The notes beneath the pieces are model-generated. The model had not been told where the DNA came from and ran no database searches. It saw only the letters and a program-made list of their open reading frames with translations. Below are positions 30,037 through 38,642 of a DNA stretch of 53,579 bases, piece after piece. The number at the start of each line of letters is the position of its first letter. The stretch's first letter is position 1. The position numbers and the translations under genes were made by a program. Origin of the DNA: a virus; the IMG/VR virus record IMGVR_UViG_3300046522_000740, positions 1 through 53,579 of that record. One strand, written 5' to 3'.

Positions 30037-31309
30037 CTTCCTGCGGATGGAGAACAAGTTCCGTGGCTTCGTGGCCGGGTTCGGCTCAGGCAAGACCTGG
30101 GTAGGTTGCGCGGCACTGTGCAAGCACGTGTGGGAATGGCCCCGGATCGACTCCGGCTACTTCGCCCCGACGTACCCGCAGATCCGCGACATCTTCTTCC
30201 CGACGATCGAGGAAGTGGCCTTCGATTGGGGCCTGAAGGTCAAGACGAAGGAGAGCGACAAGGAGGTCGAATTCTACAGCGGCGGCCAGTACCGCAGCAC
30301 GACCATCTGCCGATCGATGGAGAAGCCGCAGACCATCGTGGGCTTCAAGATTGGGCACGCCCTGGTCGATGAGCTCGATGTTCTGCCCGCGCTGAAGGCT
30401 GAGCACGCCTGGCGCAAGATCATTGCCCGGATGCGCTACAACGTGCCCGGGTTGAAGAACGGCGTGGACGTGACCACGACCCCTGAGGGGTTCAAGTTCG
30501 TCTATCAGCAGTTCGTGAAGCAACTGCGCGAGAAGCCAGCGCTGCAGGGCATGTATGGCCTGGTGCAGGCCAGTACGTTCGACAACGAGCTGAACCTGCC
30601 CCCGGACTACATCCCGTCGCTGATGGAATCGTACCCGGCCCAGTTGATCCTGGCGTACCTGAATGGCCAGTTCGTCAACCTGAACGCCGGCTCGATCTAC
30701 CACGCCTACGATCGCAAGCTGAACTCCTGCTTCGACACGGTCGAGGCGGGCGAGCCGCTTTTCATCGGCATGGACTTCAACGTCGGCAAGATGGCGGCTA
30801 TCACGCACGTGAAGCGGCCAGACGGCAAGCCAAGGGCGGTGGATGAGCTGATCGACGGCTTCGATACACCGGACATGATCCGGCGCATCAAGGAGCGCTA
30901 CTGGCGTCACAACGGCCGCGACTACGAGAAGACCTGCGAGATCAGGATCTATCCCGACGCCTCTGGCGGCTCGCGCAAGTCGGTTAATGCCAGCGAGACG
31001 GACATCGCCATCCTGCGCCAGGCAGGCTTTTCCGTGATCGCGCCCGACGCCAACCCACCGGTGAAAGACCGCATCAACGCCATGAATGCGATGTTCTGCA
31101 ATGCGAATGGCGAGCGCCGCTACCTAATCAACCCGCTGCGCTGCCCGACCTATGCGGATGGCCTGGAGCAGCAGGTGTGGGCACCAAACGGCGAGCCCGA
31201 CAAGAAGTCCGGGGTGGACCACGCGAACGACGCGGGCGGCTACTTCATCCACCACGACTACCCGATCAGCAGGCCGGTCACTCACGTACCGATCTCGTTC
31301 ACTTTCTGA
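30008..31309 (+). CDS. Terminase large subunit
   Basis: 433-aa DNA-packaging motor. Walker A is GFGSGKT (24-30), Walker B is HALVDELDV near residue 120, and the C-terminal nuclease has GMDFNVGKM, YPDASG and DHANDAGGY. GAGGA precedes ATG 30008; the 12-residue upstream extension overlaps the small subunit and is rejected. It cuts and translocates phage DNA into procapsids. Confidence 0.95.
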   Translation: MPSLNVPQANFLRMENKFRGFVAGFGSGKTWVGCAALCKHVWEWPRIDSGYFAPTYPQIRDIFFPTIEEVAFDWGLKVKTKESDKEVEFYSGGQYRSTTICRSMEKPQTIVGFKIGHALVDELDVLPALKAEHAWRKIIARMRYNVPGLKNGVDVTTTPEGFKFVYQQFVKQLREKPALQGMYGLVQASTFDNELNLPPDYIPSLMESYPAQLILAYLNGQFVNLNAGSIYHAYDRKLNSCFDTVEAGEPLFIGMDFNVGKMAAITHVKRPDGKPRAVDELIDGFDTPDMIRRIKERYWRHNGRDYEKTCEIRIYPDASGGSRKSVNASETDIAILRQAGFSVIAPDANPPVKDRINAMNAMFCNANGERRYLINPLRCPTYADGLEQQVWAPNGEPDKKSGVDHANDAGGYFIHHDYPISRPVTHVPISFTF

Positions 31310-31317
31310 GGCCATCC

Positions 31318-32742
31318 ATGCCTAACTTCCTCCCCCGGGCAGAGTACTCGGAGGCCTTGCCTGGCTGGCAGCTGGTCAAGCGCTGTGTGGCGGGCGCCCG
31401 CGAGGTGCGCAAGCACGATATCTATCTGCCGATGCCGGACCCGGAGAACAAGTCTCCCGAGAACCAGGCGCGGTACAAGCAGTACAAGAAGCGAGCGATG
31501 TTCCTGAACATCACCGGGCGTACGCGTACCGGCCTGCTGGGTGCGGTGTTTCGCAAGACTGCAGAGCTGGAGTTGCCCGCCGGGGTCGAGTACCTCAAGG
31601 AGAACGCCAGCGGTGACGGCACCAGCCTGGAGCAGCTGTCCAAGGACGCCGTGGGCGAATGCCTGGACGCTGGCCGGGGCGGGTTCCTCGTTGACTTCCC
31701 TGCGGTTGAGGGCGTGTCCTCGATGGCTGACATGCAGGGCCGCAGCGCGCTGATTCACCACTACGGCGCCGAGTCGATCATCGACTGGGACGAGCAGGTG
31801 GTCGATGGCGTGAAGCGCCTGGTCTATGTCTGCTTGCTGGAGTGCGTGTCGGTGTTCAGCCCGGACAGCCTGGAGCGCACAACGAGCACCCAATATCGCG
31901 TGCTGCTGCTGGTTGAGGGCCGCTACGTCCAGCGCGTCTACGCCGAAGACGGCAACAGCTACAGCGAGGTCGCGCCACTCGACAAGAACGGCCAGCCCTT
32001 CAATCACATCCTGTTCAGCTTCTACGGCGCCCAGAACAACGACGCGAGCATCGACAAGTCGCCTCTGGAAGACCTGGCTGACGTCAACATCCTGCACTAC
32101 GGCAACAGCGCCACGGTGGAGGAGAGCGGCTTCATCAGCAGCCAGCCCACGCTGTTCATCACGACCGACATCACCGCCGACGAGTTCGCCAAGGTGAACC
32201 CGAACGGCATGCACATCGGCTCGACGCGGGGTTACAACCTGGGTAAGTCCGGTGATGCAAAGCTTGTCCAGGCAACCGAAAGCCAACTGGCCCGCACGCT
32301 GATGAAGGACAAGGAAGAACAGATGCTGATGATCGGCGCGCGCATCGTCCAGAAGGCGGGTGGCGCCGAGACTGCTGAGGCCGTGCGCATCCGCTACAGC
32401 TCGGACAACAGTGTCCTGGGCACCATTGCTGGCAACGTGTCCGAGGCCCTGAAGCGGGCCATCCTCGACGCCGAGCGCTTCATGCTGGGTGAGCCGGACG
32501 AGGCCGGTACCGTTTTCTGGCTCAACCAATCGTTCTTCGACGAGACGATGACTGCCCAGGACATCTTGGCGCAGATCCAGCTTTGGCAGCAGGGCTTCAT
32601 CGCCAAGAAGGATGTGCGGGTCAACCTGCGCCAGGGCGGCGTGCTTGAAGCAGACCGCACTGACGAGCTGATCGACGACGACTTGGCCCAGCAACCGCCG
32701 GTGATCGGCAACGACACCGGAGAGGGCGGCGATGAGCAGTGA
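31318..32742 (+). CDS. Portal protein (DUF4055-like)
   Basis: 474-aa protein following the terminase by nine bases. Its length, order and content (YKQYKKRAMFLNITGRTRTG, then FLVDFPAVEGVSS) agree with the DUF4055 type of portal proteins, which form the dodecameric ring at the capsid vertex. The tail (DDDLAQQPPVIGNDTGEGGD) is acidic. It overlaps the MuF gene by 11 bases. Confidence 0.82.
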   Translation: MPNFLPRAEYSEALPGWQLVKRCVAGAREVRKHDIYLPMPDPENKSPENQARYKQYKKRAMFLNITGRTRTGLLGAVFRKTAELELPAGVEYLKENASGDGTSLEQLSKDAVGECLDAGRGGFLVDFPAVEGVSSMADMQGRSALIHHYGAESIIDWDEQVVDGVKRLVYVCLLECVSVFSPDSLERTTSTQYRVLLLVEGRYVQRVYAEDGNSYSEVAPLDKNGQPFNHILFSFYGAQNNDASIDKSPLEDLADVNILHYGNSATVEESGFISSQPTLFITTDITADEFAKVNPNGMHIGSTRGYNLGKSGDAKLVQATESQLARTLMKDKEEQMLMIGARIVQKAGGAETAEAVRIRYSSDNSVLGTIAGNVSEALKRAILDAERFMLGEPDEAGTVFWLNQSFFDETMTAQDILAQIQLWQQGFIAKKDVRVNLRQGGVLEADRTDELIDDDLAQQPPVIGNDTGEGGDEQ

Positions 32743-34306
32743 CGGCTACCTGTCCGACGCGGCGACTCGCCACCAGGTGCACGTGCAGCGCTACGCCGGG
32801 GGAAGCCTCAAGCGCCTGGCCAAGTTCATCACCAAGGCCATCAGCACCGCCAAATCGCGCGTATCAGAAGGATTGAGCCGTTACGGCACCCAACGGTACG
32901 AAAAGCAGATTCAAGAGCTACAGGGCGAGCTGGCGGGCGTATACGGCGAGATGAAGCAGCAGGCCGTGCTCGACCTGACCGAATTCGGCGGCTACGAGGC
33001 CGAGTTCAATATGACCCTGCTGGGCAAGGTCGTGAATGCGGTCGTCCAGCTGAACAGGCCGAGCATCGAGCAGGTCGCCGCGGCTGCACTGGCTGATCCA
33101 CTCGACCTGGAGGTCGGCAAAGGCCGCCAGCGCATCAGCATCAACGGCGCGCTCGACCAATACGGCACCAAGAAGAGCGCTGAGATCATCAGCGAGATCC
33201 GCATGGGTTCCGCGCTGGGCGAGACGTCCGGCCAAATCAGTCGCCGCTTGACCTCATTGGGCGTCCAGCAGCGCGATCAGGCGCATGCCCTCGTCAACAC
33301 CATGACCAACCACATCGCCACCACGGCGCGCGTGGAAGTGCTCAAGGACAACGACGACATCCTCAAAGGGATGCGCCGGATTGCCACCCTGGATAGCCGC
33401 ACAACGCTGTTCTGCATGAGCATCGACCAGACGATCATTCCGCTGGATGGGCCTAAGCCGCCGTATCACTGGCGATGCCGGACCACGCTCATCCCGGTGC
33501 TGAAAGACGAGTTCGCCCGCGAAGTCCCCGGCTCCACCAGGCCGGCTATTGGCCCGAATGGCGTCGAGCAGGTGAGCAGCAAGACGAGCTACGGCGAATG
33601 GCTGGCGCGGCAGCCTGCATCGTTCCAAAAGGACGTGCTCGGCCCGGCCCGCTATGAGTTGTTCAGCAAGGGCGAGCTGACGCTGGACAAGTTCGTAGAC
33701 GACAACGGAAAGACGCTCACCCTACAGCAGCTGCGGCAACGCGAAGCGGTTACCTTCAGGCAACCGACCGGCGAGTTCACGGTGTATGACATTGGTTATC
33801 CCATCAGAAAACCGGATGTCTCCACGCCTGCGCGGCGTGCCGCAGTCGAGATCGAAAATCGGATTCGTGGGGACGCACTGGAAACGGGGGCGTTCATTGG
33901 TGACGACGGCTCGATCCTGCTTCAGCGCCAGGGCCAGCCTGATCGTGTTGGCTTCCCAGAGAGCGAGTTTGGCAAGCTGAGGGGGACGACATTCACGCAC
34001 AATCACCCGGGCAATAGCCCGTTCTCGATTGAGGATGTTGAGCTGGCATCCTACATTGGTCTTCATGAGCTGCGAGCTGTTGGCCCAACCCTGCGCTATA
34101 CCATGGTTGCTGAAAAGGGATGGCCAAGTGGCGAGGTCGTCGACAAGCTGTCAGACCAGGTCGAGCAAGAAGCCATCAAACGTGTGTATGATTTGGTCAA
34201 TCGAGGCGAGCTTGAACGCGAGCACACTCAGTCAGAAGCTGAACACCAGTTCTGGAGTATTCTGAGCGGTAGGGTGGGCTTGAAATACAGTCGGGAGCGA
34301 TCATGA
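32732..34306 (+). CDS. MuF head protein with C-terminal JAB-like domain
   Basis: 524-aa protein in two parts. Residues 1-270 are the head morphogenesis MuF/gp7 domain, with GMRRIATLDSRTTLFCMSID and YHWRCRTTLIP. After a linker, residues about 345-524 are AT-richer and contain a GAFIGDDGSILLQ strand and FTHNHPGNSPFSIEDVELAS. Within this, H423, H425, S432 and D435 resemble the JAMM zinc-protease signature with one residue fewer than usual. MuF proteins fused to variable toxin domains are known in temperate phages. A small gene overlaps the end and may encode immunity. Toxic activity is inferred. Confidence 0.85.
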   Translation: MSSDGYLSDAATRHQVHVQRYAGGSLKRLAKFITKAISTAKSRVSEGLSRYGTQRYEKQIQELQGELAGVYGEMKQQAVLDLTEFGGYEAEFNMTLLGKVVNAVVQLNRPSIEQVAAAALADPLDLEVGKGRQRISINGALDQYGTKKSAEIISEIRMGSALGETSGQISRRLTSLGVQQRDQAHALVNTMTNHIATTARVEVLKDNDDILKGMRRIATLDSRTTLFCMSIDQTIIPLDGPKPPYHWRCRTTLIPVLKDEFAREVPGSTRPAIGPNGVEQVSSKTSYGEWLARQPASFQKDVLGPARYELFSKGELTLDKFVDDNGKTLTLQQLRQREAVTFRQPTGEFTVYDIGYPIRKPDVSTPARRAAVEIENRIRGDALETGAFIGDDGSILLQRQGQPDRVGFPESEFGKLRGTTFTHNHPGNSPFSIEDVELASYIGLHELRAVGPTLRYTMVAEKGWPSGEVVDKLSDQVEQEAIKRVYDLVNRGELEREHTQSEAEHQFWSILSGRVGLKYSRERS

Positions 34307-34479
34307 CGACCAACGAAAAAAGCGCGAAGGAGTTGATTCAAGAGGCTCGGCGTGAGCATCAGGCAAATCTTGCCCAAGGCGTTGGCGTTTTTGACGGCGG
34401 AAAAGCCTGGAAAGAATTCAGCAAGAAAATGGCAGATGCAGTACTGCAAAAGCTCGAAGACGACTTCGACAAACCCTGA
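34303..34479 (+). CDS. Small protein after MuF, candidate immunity partner
   Basis: 58-aa charged helical protein (MTTNEKSAKELIQEARREHQ, then GGKAWKEFSKKMADAVLQKL), ATGA-coupled to the MuF-JAB gene and of the same lower G+C. GGGAG lies upstream. Position suggests a cognate immunity protein or adaptor, but small size and simple composition make this tentative. Confidence 0.6.
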   Translation: MTTNEKSAKELIQEARREHQANLAQGVGVFDGGKAWKEFSKKMADAVLQKLEDDFDKP

Positions 34480-34497
34480 GCTGCAGACATCAACGAA

Positions 34498-34523
34498 AGC
34501 CCTGGCATCCGCCGGGGCTTTTT
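34498..34523 (+). terminator. Intrinsic terminator
   Basis: GCCCTGGC and GCCGGGGC pair fully (one G-U) around a 4-base loop, followed by TTTTT. It ends the MuF unit. Confidence 0.7.
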
Positions 34524-34582
34524 CGTTATGAGCTGCCGCGCCACAAAACGCTGCCTCGTTGAACGTGGCGCGCAATTCCAAG

Positions 34583-34607
34583 GCCTCGCCCAGTGCGGGG
34601 CTTTTTT
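34583..34607 (+). terminator. Second intrinsic terminator or processing hairpin
   Basis: GCCTCGC and GCGGGGC with a 5-base loop are followed by TTTTTT, 40 bases before the scaffold gene. Late transcripts must read through it, as antiterminated transcripts would. Confidence 0.7.
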
Positions 34608-34650
34608 ATGCCCGCAGGCAGGGCCTGCACCAAGTCTCTGGGAGACAGCA

Positions 34651-35361
34651 ATGACCTTGAAATTCCAACTGGACAGCCTCGAAGGCGTCGACGAATCCAT
34701 CCAGGCCCTTTATGTCGAGAAGGACGGCAAGTTCGTCCTCGGCATCGACGGGCTCCCGCAGCAGGAAGACGTCACCGGCCTGAAGGCCAAGGTCGACGAA
34801 CTGCTCGGCGAGAAGAAGGCGGCCGAGAAGGCGCGCAAGGAGGCCGAGGAAACCGCTCGCCTCGAGCGCGAAGAGGCGGCCCGCAAGTCGGGCAACGTCG
34901 AGGAGCTCGAAAGATCCTGGTCCGAGAAGTACGCGCGCCGTGAGGCAGAACTGACCGGCCAGCTCGAAAGCACCAACAGCACCCTGCAAGGCCAGATCCG
35001 GGATCTGACCGTGGGCCGCACCGCTACCGAGATCGCGACCACCCTGGCTGTCCCTGGCAGCGCCAAGGCATTGCTTCCCCACATCGAGCGCCGGCTGAGC
35101 GTCGAGCAGCGCGACGGCAGACCCACCGTCGTCGTTCTCGACGCGGCCGGTAAGCTCTCAGCGGCAACGCTGGACGAGCTGAAAGCAGAATTCACCAACG
35201 ATCCGGCCTTTGGCCCGCTGATCGCTGGTAGCAAGGCATCCGGCGGCGGGGCCGGGGGTGCTGGAAAAGGCGGCGGGGCCGCAAGAGGCAACATCGGCGG
35301 CACCAAAGAGGAACGCACGGCGGCACTGGCCAGCCGGTTCCCAGACCTCCCATTGAAATAA
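34651..35361 (+). CDS. Capsid scaffold-like protein
   Basis: 236-aa protein with a long charged coiled coil (KAAEKARKEAEETARLEREE, about 52-90) and a Gly-rich segment (SGGGAGGAGKGGGAARG). It lies directly upstream of the major capsid gene, as scaffolds do. ATG 34651 is preferred because the upstream extension runs through the terminator hairpin. Confidence 0.75.
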   Translation: MTLKFQLDSLEGVDESIQALYVEKDGKFVLGIDGLPQQEDVTGLKAKVDELLGEKKAAEKARKEAEETARLEREEAARKSGNVEELERSWSEKYARREAELTGQLESTNSTLQGQIRDLTVGRTATEIATTLAVPGSAKALLPHIERRLSVEQRDGRPTVVVLDAAGKLSAATLDELKAEFTNDPAFGPLIAGSKASGGGAGGAGKGGGAARGNIGGTKEERTAALASRFPDLPLK

Positions 35362-35373
35362 GGAAATACTCCC

Positions 35374-36342
35374 ATGTCCCTGTCGCAAATGCAGGTTTTC
35401 AACGAATACATCATGCCGGCGACCATCGAGACGCTGGATCAGATGCTCGTTGCGTTCAACGCCGCCAGCCGCGGCGCGATTGTGCTGTCCCCGGACGGCT
35501 TCACCGGCGACTTCCTGCAGGAATCGTTCTTCCAGACCCTGGCCGCTGCCCAACGCCGAGTGGACCGCTACGCCGCCAACGGCGCCGCACCGATCACCGA
35601 CCTGACTGAGCTGAAAAACACCTCGGTGAAGGTTGCCGGTGGCTTCGGCCCGATCCGTTACGAGCCTTCGCAGATGACCTGGCTGGAGCGCCCGACCGCT
35701 CAAGGCATCGAGGTCGCGTCCCGCGCGTTCGCCGAGATCCTGCTGAAGGACCAGCTGAACACCGCGATCGCCGCCCTGGTCGCCGCGATCACTGCCCAGG
35801 CCGCTGCCGTCAACGACGTGTCGGCCACCGCCGGCATCACGTACGCCGGCCTGAACAACGCTCACGCGAAGTTCGGCGATGCGAGCCAGAACCTGGTCAC
35901 CCAGGTGATGCAGGGCACCACCTACCACAAGCTGGTAGGCCAGAACCTTGCCAACCAGCAGCAACTGTTCCAGGCCGGTAACGTTCGGGTGATCGACATT
36001 CTCGGCAAGGTGTCGGTTGTGACCGATGCCCCGGCCCTGATGCAGGATGGCACCCCGGACAAGGAAATCATCCTGTCCCTGGTCCAGGGTGCGGCTCTGG
36101 TGCACGACGGTCGCGACATCATCAGCAACGTCCAGACCACCAACGGCAAAGAGCGGATCGAGACCACTCTGCAGACCGATTACACCTTCGGTCTGGGCCT
36201 CAAGGGCTACACCTGGGATGTGACCGCCGGCGGTAAGTCTCCGACCGATGCCGAACTGGCCACTGGTACGAACTGGGACAAGACCGCCACCAGCATCAAG
36301 CACACTGCCGGTGTAGCTCTGATCGGTGACGCCTCCAAGTAA
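35374..36342 (+). CDS. Major capsid protein
   Basis: 322-aa protein after the scaffold-like gene. AAGGA precedes ATG 35374. It begins MSLSQMQVFNEYIMPATIET and includes YAGLNNAHAKFGDASQNLVT and KERIETTLQTDYTFGLGLKG blocks typical of capsid proteins of this class of Pseudomonas siphophages. Position between scaffold and connector genes supports the call. Confidence 0.85.
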   Translation: MSLSQMQVFNEYIMPATIETLDQMLVAFNAASRGAIVLSPDGFTGDFLQESFFQTLAAAQRRVDRYAANGAAPITDLTELKNTSVKVAGGFGPIRYEPSQMTWLERPTAQGIEVASRAFAEILLKDQLNTAIAALVAAITAQAAAVNDVSATAGITYAGLNNAHAKFGDASQNLVTQVMQGTTYHKLVGQNLANQQQLFQAGNVRVIDILGKVSVVTDAPALMQDGTPDKEIILSLVQGAALVHDGRDIISNVQTTNGKERIETTLQTDYTFGLGLKGYTWDVTAGGKSPTDAELATGTNWDKTATSIKHTAGVALIGDASK

Positions 36343-36391
36343 TCCCTGACGGTGGGCTGGGCATATGGCCCGGCCTGCTGAGGACAAGCTC

Positions 36392-36973
36392 ATGAGCAAG
36401 AACAACATCTGGTACCTGGCCGGCCCGTTCCACCAGTACCAGGAAGATGTGAAGGCATTGGCCAAAGAGCATGGCCTGGTCATCCTCGACGCCAACGCCG
36501 CCACCAGCCGCAAGGGAGAGGCCAAGGACGTCCCGGAGGTGACCATTCGCCCCGAACTGAAGGCCGTGGCCGTTGTTGTCGAGGCTGGCGGGATGAGCCA
36601 GGACGTGGTCGATCAATTGACTGCTGAACTGGCCGCCATTGGCGTAATCGTTGAATCGTTCGCAGTGCAGAGCCTGGAGCACCCAGAGGGTGAGCTTGGC
36701 GAAACAGCCGGCCGCCTGTTCCAGGTGCTGGAAGCGGTTAATGCCGGCATCGCAAGCTTGCAGCGCGAGCGCGACGGCGAAGTCCAGAAGGTAATCGACC
36801 TAGAGCAAGAGAAGGCCGACTTGCTGAAGCAGATCGAGGCCCTAAAAGCTGCTGCCGCCGACCCTGAGGTCGAGGCGCTGAAGGCTGCCCTAGACAAGGC
36901 CGGCGTGACTTACCGCGCCAACGCCTCGAAAGAGTCGCTCCAGAAACAGGTCGCCGAGCTCGACAAGCAGTAA
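36392..36973 (+). CDS. Hypothetical virion-region protein with coiled coil
   Basis: 193-aa protein starting MSKNNIWYLAGPFHQYQED with GAGGA upstream of ATG 36392. A central coiled coil (IASLQRERDGEVQKVIDLEQ, then LLKQIEALKAAAADPEVEAL) precedes a short C-terminal fold (GVTYRANASKESLQKQVAEL) like a small binding domain. It is in the head module just after the capsid gene; a decoration or accessory role is possible. Confidence 0.72.
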   Translation: MSKNNIWYLAGPFHQYQEDVKALAKEHGLVILDANAATSRKGEAKDVPEVTIRPELKAVAVVVEAGGMSQDVVDQLTAELAAIGVIVESFAVQSLEHPEGELGETAGRLFQVLEAVNAGIASLQRERDGEVQKVIDLEQEKADLLKQIEALKAAAADPEVEALKAALDKAGVTYRANASKESLQKQVAELDKQ

Positions 36974-37013
36974 TCCCGGGGCCTTGGCCCCACTTAACTC
37001 AAGCGGAGGCCGG

Positions 37014-37406
37014 ATGGCTACCTACATCACCGTGGCCGACGTGGATTCTATCCTCGGGGCTGGCTGGGCGCCTGACGCCGACAAGGAAGAAGCGGTCTTC
37101 GAGGCGAATGCCTACCTGACCGCGCTCAACCTAGTTGGCATCGACCTGGACGACATCCCCGACGACGTGAAGGAGGCCGGCGCCCGGCTGGCCAAGTGCG
37201 CATCCCAGGGCAAGCTGTACCAACAGCAGACCGAGGGATCGCTCGAGGCCAAAACGGTCAAGGCTGGCTCGGTATCCACCAGCAAGACCTTCGGCTCGAT
37301 CGACAAGACCAGCACGGCCGCCCAGCCAGCCTGTGTGCAGCTGGCACTGGCGCTGCTAACGCCCTGGCGCAGCAACCCCTTCGCCTTTGCTGTGAGAAGG
37401 GGGTAG
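37014..37406 (+). CDS. Head-tail connector (DnaT-like) protein
   Basis: 130-aa protein beginning MATYITVADVDSILGAGWAP with GGAGG before the ATG. Proteins with this start are often labelled DnaT-like in databases because of a weak helical similarity, but their position between capsid and tail genes favours a head completion role. Confidence 0.72.
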   Translation: MATYITVADVDSILGAGWAPDADKEEAVFEANAYLTALNLVGIDLDDIPDDVKEAGARLAKCASQGKLYQQQTEGSLEAKTVKAGSVSTSKTFGSIDKTSTAAQPACVQLALALLTPWRSNPFAFAVRRG

Positions 37407-37408
37407 GC

Positions 37409-37789
37409 ATGGGTCTTCGTGAAGATATCCAGATCGACCTGGCTGCGGCTTTCGATGATGACTTGGCTGATGCTGTTGTTCCATTCACCGGGACCTATAT
37501 GGGTCCTGGCGTGCGGGATCCGATCAGCGAAACGACGACTGCCCAGCCGGTCACCTACACCGGTCGCGGCGTGCTCGACAGCTACGACAGCCGACGCATC
37601 GACGGCGTGAACATCCTGGTGGGCGACGTTCTGCTGATCTGCCTAGCCAACGAAGTAACCGACAAGCCTGCAGTTGGGCACCAGATCACAGCAGACGATC
37701 TGATCACAGGCGAGCCTGTGAAATACCGCATCGTCAGCCCCGGCATTGACCCGGCCAAGGCCCATTACGAGATTCAGCTGAGGAAGTAG
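37409..37789 (+). CDS. Head closure/connector protein
   Basis: 126-aa protein two bases after the preceding gene. Sequence VTYTGRGVLDSYDSRRIDG and EPVKYRIVSPGIDPAKAHYE is beta-rich, as for head-closure proteins that seal the portal after packaging. Assigned by position and shape. Confidence 0.68.
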   Translation: MGLREDIQIDLAAAFDDDLADAVVPFTGTYMGPGVRDPISETTTAQPVTYTGRGVLDSYDSRRIDGVNILVGDVLLICLANEVTDKPAVGHQITADDLITGEPVKYRIVSPGIDPAKAHYEIQLRK

Positions 37790-37791
37790 CC

Positions 37792-38178
37792 ATGGCCAAG
37801 CGAGGATGGAGTACGCCGCCAAGCCTGTTCGCCGGCGTGGTCGAAGAGGCACTGAGTCAGCGCGTCCGCGTCATCGCCATGGCCATGCTCAACGAGATCG
37901 TCCTGCGGTCGCCGGTAGATACCGGGCGGTTCCGAGGCAACAACATCGTGAGTGTTGGCGCGCCGGTCTACACGACCACCGAGAACCTGGACAAGGTCGG
38001 CGGCGAGACGATCCAGCGCGGCCTGTCCGCCATGAGCGGGCTTGAGCCGTACACACAGGTGTTCATCCAGAACAACCTCCCATATGCCCAGGCCCTCGAA
38101 GATGGCCATTCCAAGCAAGCGCCTCCGAAGGGTATCTACGAAGCCAGCTTCCATGGCGTCACGCAGGCCTATTCATGA
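37792..38178 (+). CDS. Neck/tail completion protein (gp10-like)
   Basis: 128-aa protein with RSPVDTGRFRGNNIVSVGAP and LPYAQALEDGHSKQAPPKGI, a pattern of the HK97 gp10/Z-type tail completion family. It overlaps the next gene by four bases. It should join head and tail. Confidence 0.78.
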   Translation: MAKRGWSTPPSLFAGVVEEALSQRVRVIAMAMLNEIVLRSPVDTGRFRGNNIVSVGAPVYTTTENLDKVGGETIQRGLSAMSGLEPYTQVFIQNNLPYAQALEDGHSKQAPPKGIYEASFHGVTQAYS

Positions 38179-38582
38179 CCTTCGAACAGATCCGCGCCAT
38201 CATCATCAGCCGTATGCAGCAGTGGGCCGGCATTCCGGCGGAAGATGTTGACCTAGAGCCAAACGGCGATACGCCATTCAATCCTGCTGGAAGGGCTATC
38301 TGGGCCAGGCTGGCGGACATCCCGGGCTTGAGCAGCACGCCAGAGGTCGGAATCGGACCGTGCGTGCGCCAGACCGGCATCGTCGTCATCCAGCTGTTCG
38401 TTCCAAGCTACAGCGGCACCCTGGCCATCACCAGAGCCGTAGACACGCTGGTCACACAGTTCCAGCACTACAGCGCGCCGGAAGGGCCGTTCGACTTCTT
38501 CGAAGCATCTCCTCAGGTCGTAGGGGACGACGGACACAACTGGTACCAGGTCAACGTCCGGGTTCCATACCGGGCCTACTGA
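38175..38582 (+). CDS. Tail terminator protein (gpU-like)
   Basis: 135-aa protein following the gp10-like gene and preceding the tail tube. The pattern MTFEQIRAIIISRMQQWAGI and ending HNWYQVNVRVPYRAY fits DUF4128-type tail terminators, which cap the tail at its head end. Confidence rests largely on gene order. Confidence 0.75.
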   Translation: MTFEQIRAIIISRMQQWAGIPAEDVDLEPNGDTPFNPAGRAIWARLADIPGLSSTPEVGIGPCVRQTGIVVIQLFVPSYSGTLAITRAVDTLVTQFQHYSAPEGPFDFFEASPQVVGDDGHNWYQVNVRVPYRAY

Positions 38583-38595
38583 GCCCTAAGCATCC

Positions 38596-38617
38596 ACCGC
38601 CACATGGCGGTTTTTTT
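38596..38617 (+). terminator. Intrinsic terminator before the tail tube gene
   Basis: ACCGCC and GGCGGT around CACAT, followed by seven T. It may reduce transcription from the head genes and implies readthrough or a local promoter for the tail module. Confidence 0.75.
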
Positions 38618-38642
38618 ACGCCTACTCATAGGAGAAACACCC

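Noticed and set aside
31282-32694. 470-codon minus-strand frame opposite the portal gene
   Set aside because: Shadow frame typical of high-G+C DNA; the portal frame fits gene order and has a proper start.
35158-36546. 462-codon minus-strand frame opposite the capsid gene
   Set aside because: Same reason; it crosses scaffold, capsid and next gene boundaries.
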